Below are positions 62,231 to 64,000 of a stretch of 64,000 nucleotides of DNA, piece after piece. The notes beneath the pieces were generated by a model. The model saw only the letters and a program-made list of their open reading frames with translations, was not told the origin of the DNA and did not search any database. The DNA is from Nothophaeocryptopus gaeumannii (Eukaryota; Ascomycota; Dothideomycetes; Mycosphaerellales; Mycosphaerellaceae): positions 2,046,001 through 2,110,000 of the forward strand of contig JASISA010000027.1 in assembly GCA_031771865.1 (NCBI GenBank), read 5' to 3'. The position numbers were made by a program, and so were the translations under genes. Numbering within the stretch: position 1 is the first letter of the stretch; the number at the start of each line of letters is the position of its first letter.

Positions 62231-64000
62231 TTACAGGTACCAGGCAGCAAGGCCAGCCATGGCGAGCCCCAGGCCGGTCGCGGCGGGATGCAACCGCCCT
62301 GCATCTGCAGGAGTGTCGGTCGGCAACAAAGTCTCGGGTGGCTGGTCTTCGGTGTCGGTGGTTTGGGCGTAAGAGTAGTCAGCTGCGTCACAATGCTGGT
62401 CTTACCCAAGATCGTGCTGATCAAGGAGGGGATCAATCCCTGCTGAGTCGAAGTAATCGTCTTTGCTGATCGAGTGACCGTGTACGTCGACACGGATGCT
62501 TGCATGTTCGAGGAAGTAATAGTGCTCGGCGCGTTGACGACGATGACCGAGACTCCAGGTTGCGAGCCGGAAGAGGTTGTTAGATAAGTCGTCGCCGGAG
62601 AGGTAATCGTAGTCACTGAGGGAGCTCCTGATCCCGGAGAAAAATGAGAATCACTGAAAGCAGACTCACCAGTGCTGCTTGCCGGAGACTGTGTCACAGT
62701 ACTGCCGCGAGGTGATATGGTGACCACCGAACCACCGTTTCCAGGTACGGTGGTGATTGTCGCGCTCGAGGGGAAGCCTGAAGAAGCTGTTACTACCACG
62801 CAGACCGTCTGCAGAATTGGCGGGCTCGAAACGAGGTTGACAACGGTGACGACCGTCGGGTTGCTGCTGGTACTCGGTGGTGCGGAATAAGTGATGACTG
62901 GATTGCCGAGGTTGCTGGCGGTGATCGTGCTGCCGGCCGGTGCTGTGACCGTAGTGCTGACCGGGCCCGTGACTGTCACGGTCGTTGCGTAGCTGCTTTT
63001 TCCGCTTCGAACTACGGCCGACGTAGCGTTGCCGGGGATCGTGACTGTGAGAGTCGGACCAGACGGAGTTGACGAGTTGCTGGCCGGAACTGATGAGTTG
63101 GCTGTCACAGTCTGCGTCAAAGTAGGCCCGCCGTCCGTTGCGTTGACAGTGACAAACACAGTGGCGCCGTAGTTGGTGTTGTTCGACGAGGCTGGCGTGC
63201 TTGTTGTTTTCTTCGCGAACGCCGTGACTGTAGCGGTGGCGGCGTAGCTGGTCGAGCTATTCGTGCCATTGAATGCAGTGACTGTGACAGTCATCGTTGG
63301 CCCACCTGAGCCAACCGGGTTATCGTTGGCGTCCGAGGTGCCCGGCCGACCTGTCACGGTCACTGTCGACGCTGCGTCCTGTCCACCTGACGGAGGGCTC
63401 AGTGGAAGGCCAGCGGTCACTGTTACGGTTGCAACAGATCCAGGGAGGCTGACAGCTGGAAAGCTCGACGCTGGGCTGGAGGCTGAGCTTGGAGAAGAGC
63501 TTTGACCTGAGTTGCCGTTGCCATTCTCGCCGTTGCCGCCTCCATTGCCCTGCACTGTGACCGTCGTTTGCGATGAAGGAGCTGCCGCTTGGCTGTTCTT
63601 CGTGATCGTGACCGTGCTGAGTGGGGGCGCCGCTGAGTTTCCTCCTACACCTGAGCCTCCACCGCCGCCCATAATAGTGACGGTAACAACGGACGCGGCG
63701 GATGGAGCAGCCTGACCTCCGGAGCCGGAGCCTGAACCTGAACCTGCATTACCTGTGACTTGTGAGCCTGATGCAGAAGACTGAACAGCGCCAGCATTGC
63801 TGGACTGAGCAGAATCTCCAGACTGACTCCCAGCCGACACAGGCAGAGAAGGTGAGGCAGATGCGCCACCGCTCTGTGCAGGTCCAGCCCCATTCGCACC
63901 AGGTGTAAAGCCAGAGACCACGCTAGGTGTAGAGCCGACGACGACACTAGGAGATCCCGACTGACTGCCCGCGCCTGCACTCGCGCCAGAATTGCCGGGG
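62231..64000 (-). CDS. Thr/Val-rich GPI-type cell-surface protein (5' partial)
   Basis: The gene enters from the right edge; the apparent start at 63921 is a GTG, and the frame is open to 64000, so the N-terminus is outside. The exon runs to 62406; a 59-nt intron (donor GTAAGA, branch-like GCTGAC, acceptor GAAG) joins in phase to 62346-62231, which ends in LGLAMAGLAAWYL before TAA, a hydrophobic GPI-attachment signal. Without this splice the frame runs into an unlikely Arg/Trp-rich tail. The body is built of many TVTVT- or TVTVTA-like beta stretches between Ser/Gly/Asn/Pro-rich segments, with many NxS/T sites (NGTNSSTS, NNTNYG, NATDGG). It is likely a heavily glycosylated wall protein. No catalytic domain is visible. 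Confidence 0.75.

Overview
The window is nuclear DNA from a filamentous ascomycete. The evidence is short spliced introns (about 48-70 nt, GT...AG, with CTAAC/CTGAC-like branch sites), compact monocistronic genes on both strands, fungal protein families (LURP-one/Tubby-like, Mug190-type C2 protein, GT90/CAP10, P450, old yellow enzyme, F-box, DUF1772) and a quelling-type Argonaute. Protein style and gene content suggest Dothideomycetes, but that placement is inference. I found no tRNA, rRNA, CRISPR array, transposon or virus-like gene.

Layout. 1-12 kb: 3' part of a Ser/Thr-rich surface protein, a two-exon aldo/keto reductase, a drug/metabolite-type transporter, a doubtful small ORF, gamma-tubulin, a Pgc1-like glycerophosphodiester phosphodiesterase and a four-exon LURP-one-like protein. 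12-21 kb: a lineage-specific protein of four internal repeats, GTP cyclohydrolase II, a candidate small spliced gene and a 1267-residue Argonaute. 21-33 kb: ankyrin protein, TAF7, cystathionine gamma-lyase, a Fringe-like and a CAP10-like glycosyltransferase. 33-44 kb: LisH-WD40 protein, F-box protein, alpha/beta hydrolase, amidohydrolase, mitochondrial GrpE and Ctf8. 44-55 kb: a P450, a mitochondrial pyruvate dehydrogenase kinase-type gene with an odd downstream ORF, mitochondrial Phe-tRNA synthetase, a dicarboxylate-type carrier and Sec61 alpha. 55-64 kb: DUF1772 protein, old yellow enzyme, Mug190-type SMP/C2 protein and the 3' part of a second Thr/Val-rich GPI-type surface protein running off the right edge.

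The genes are mostly independent housekeeping functions, not one pathway. Several are mitochondrial (GrpE, PDK-type kinase, PheRS, the carrier), and PheRS and the carrier are divergent from one 397-nt intergenic region. Gene models were assembled by joining exons by hand from splice sites, phase and protein-family continuity, so exon borders are predictions.

Most worth a second look: (1) the four-repeat protein gene, whose frame stays open past its UAG through six in-frame 12-nt repeats; (2) the PDK-type gene, where a canonical intron just after the UGA joins in frame to a further 118-codon ORF; (3) the carrier gene, whose family motif is intact only if a GC-AG intron and a 5-nt microexon are used; (4) the Argonaute, with a long Cys/His-containing N-terminal extension but an intact slicer tetrad; (5) the small gene at 15.9 kb.
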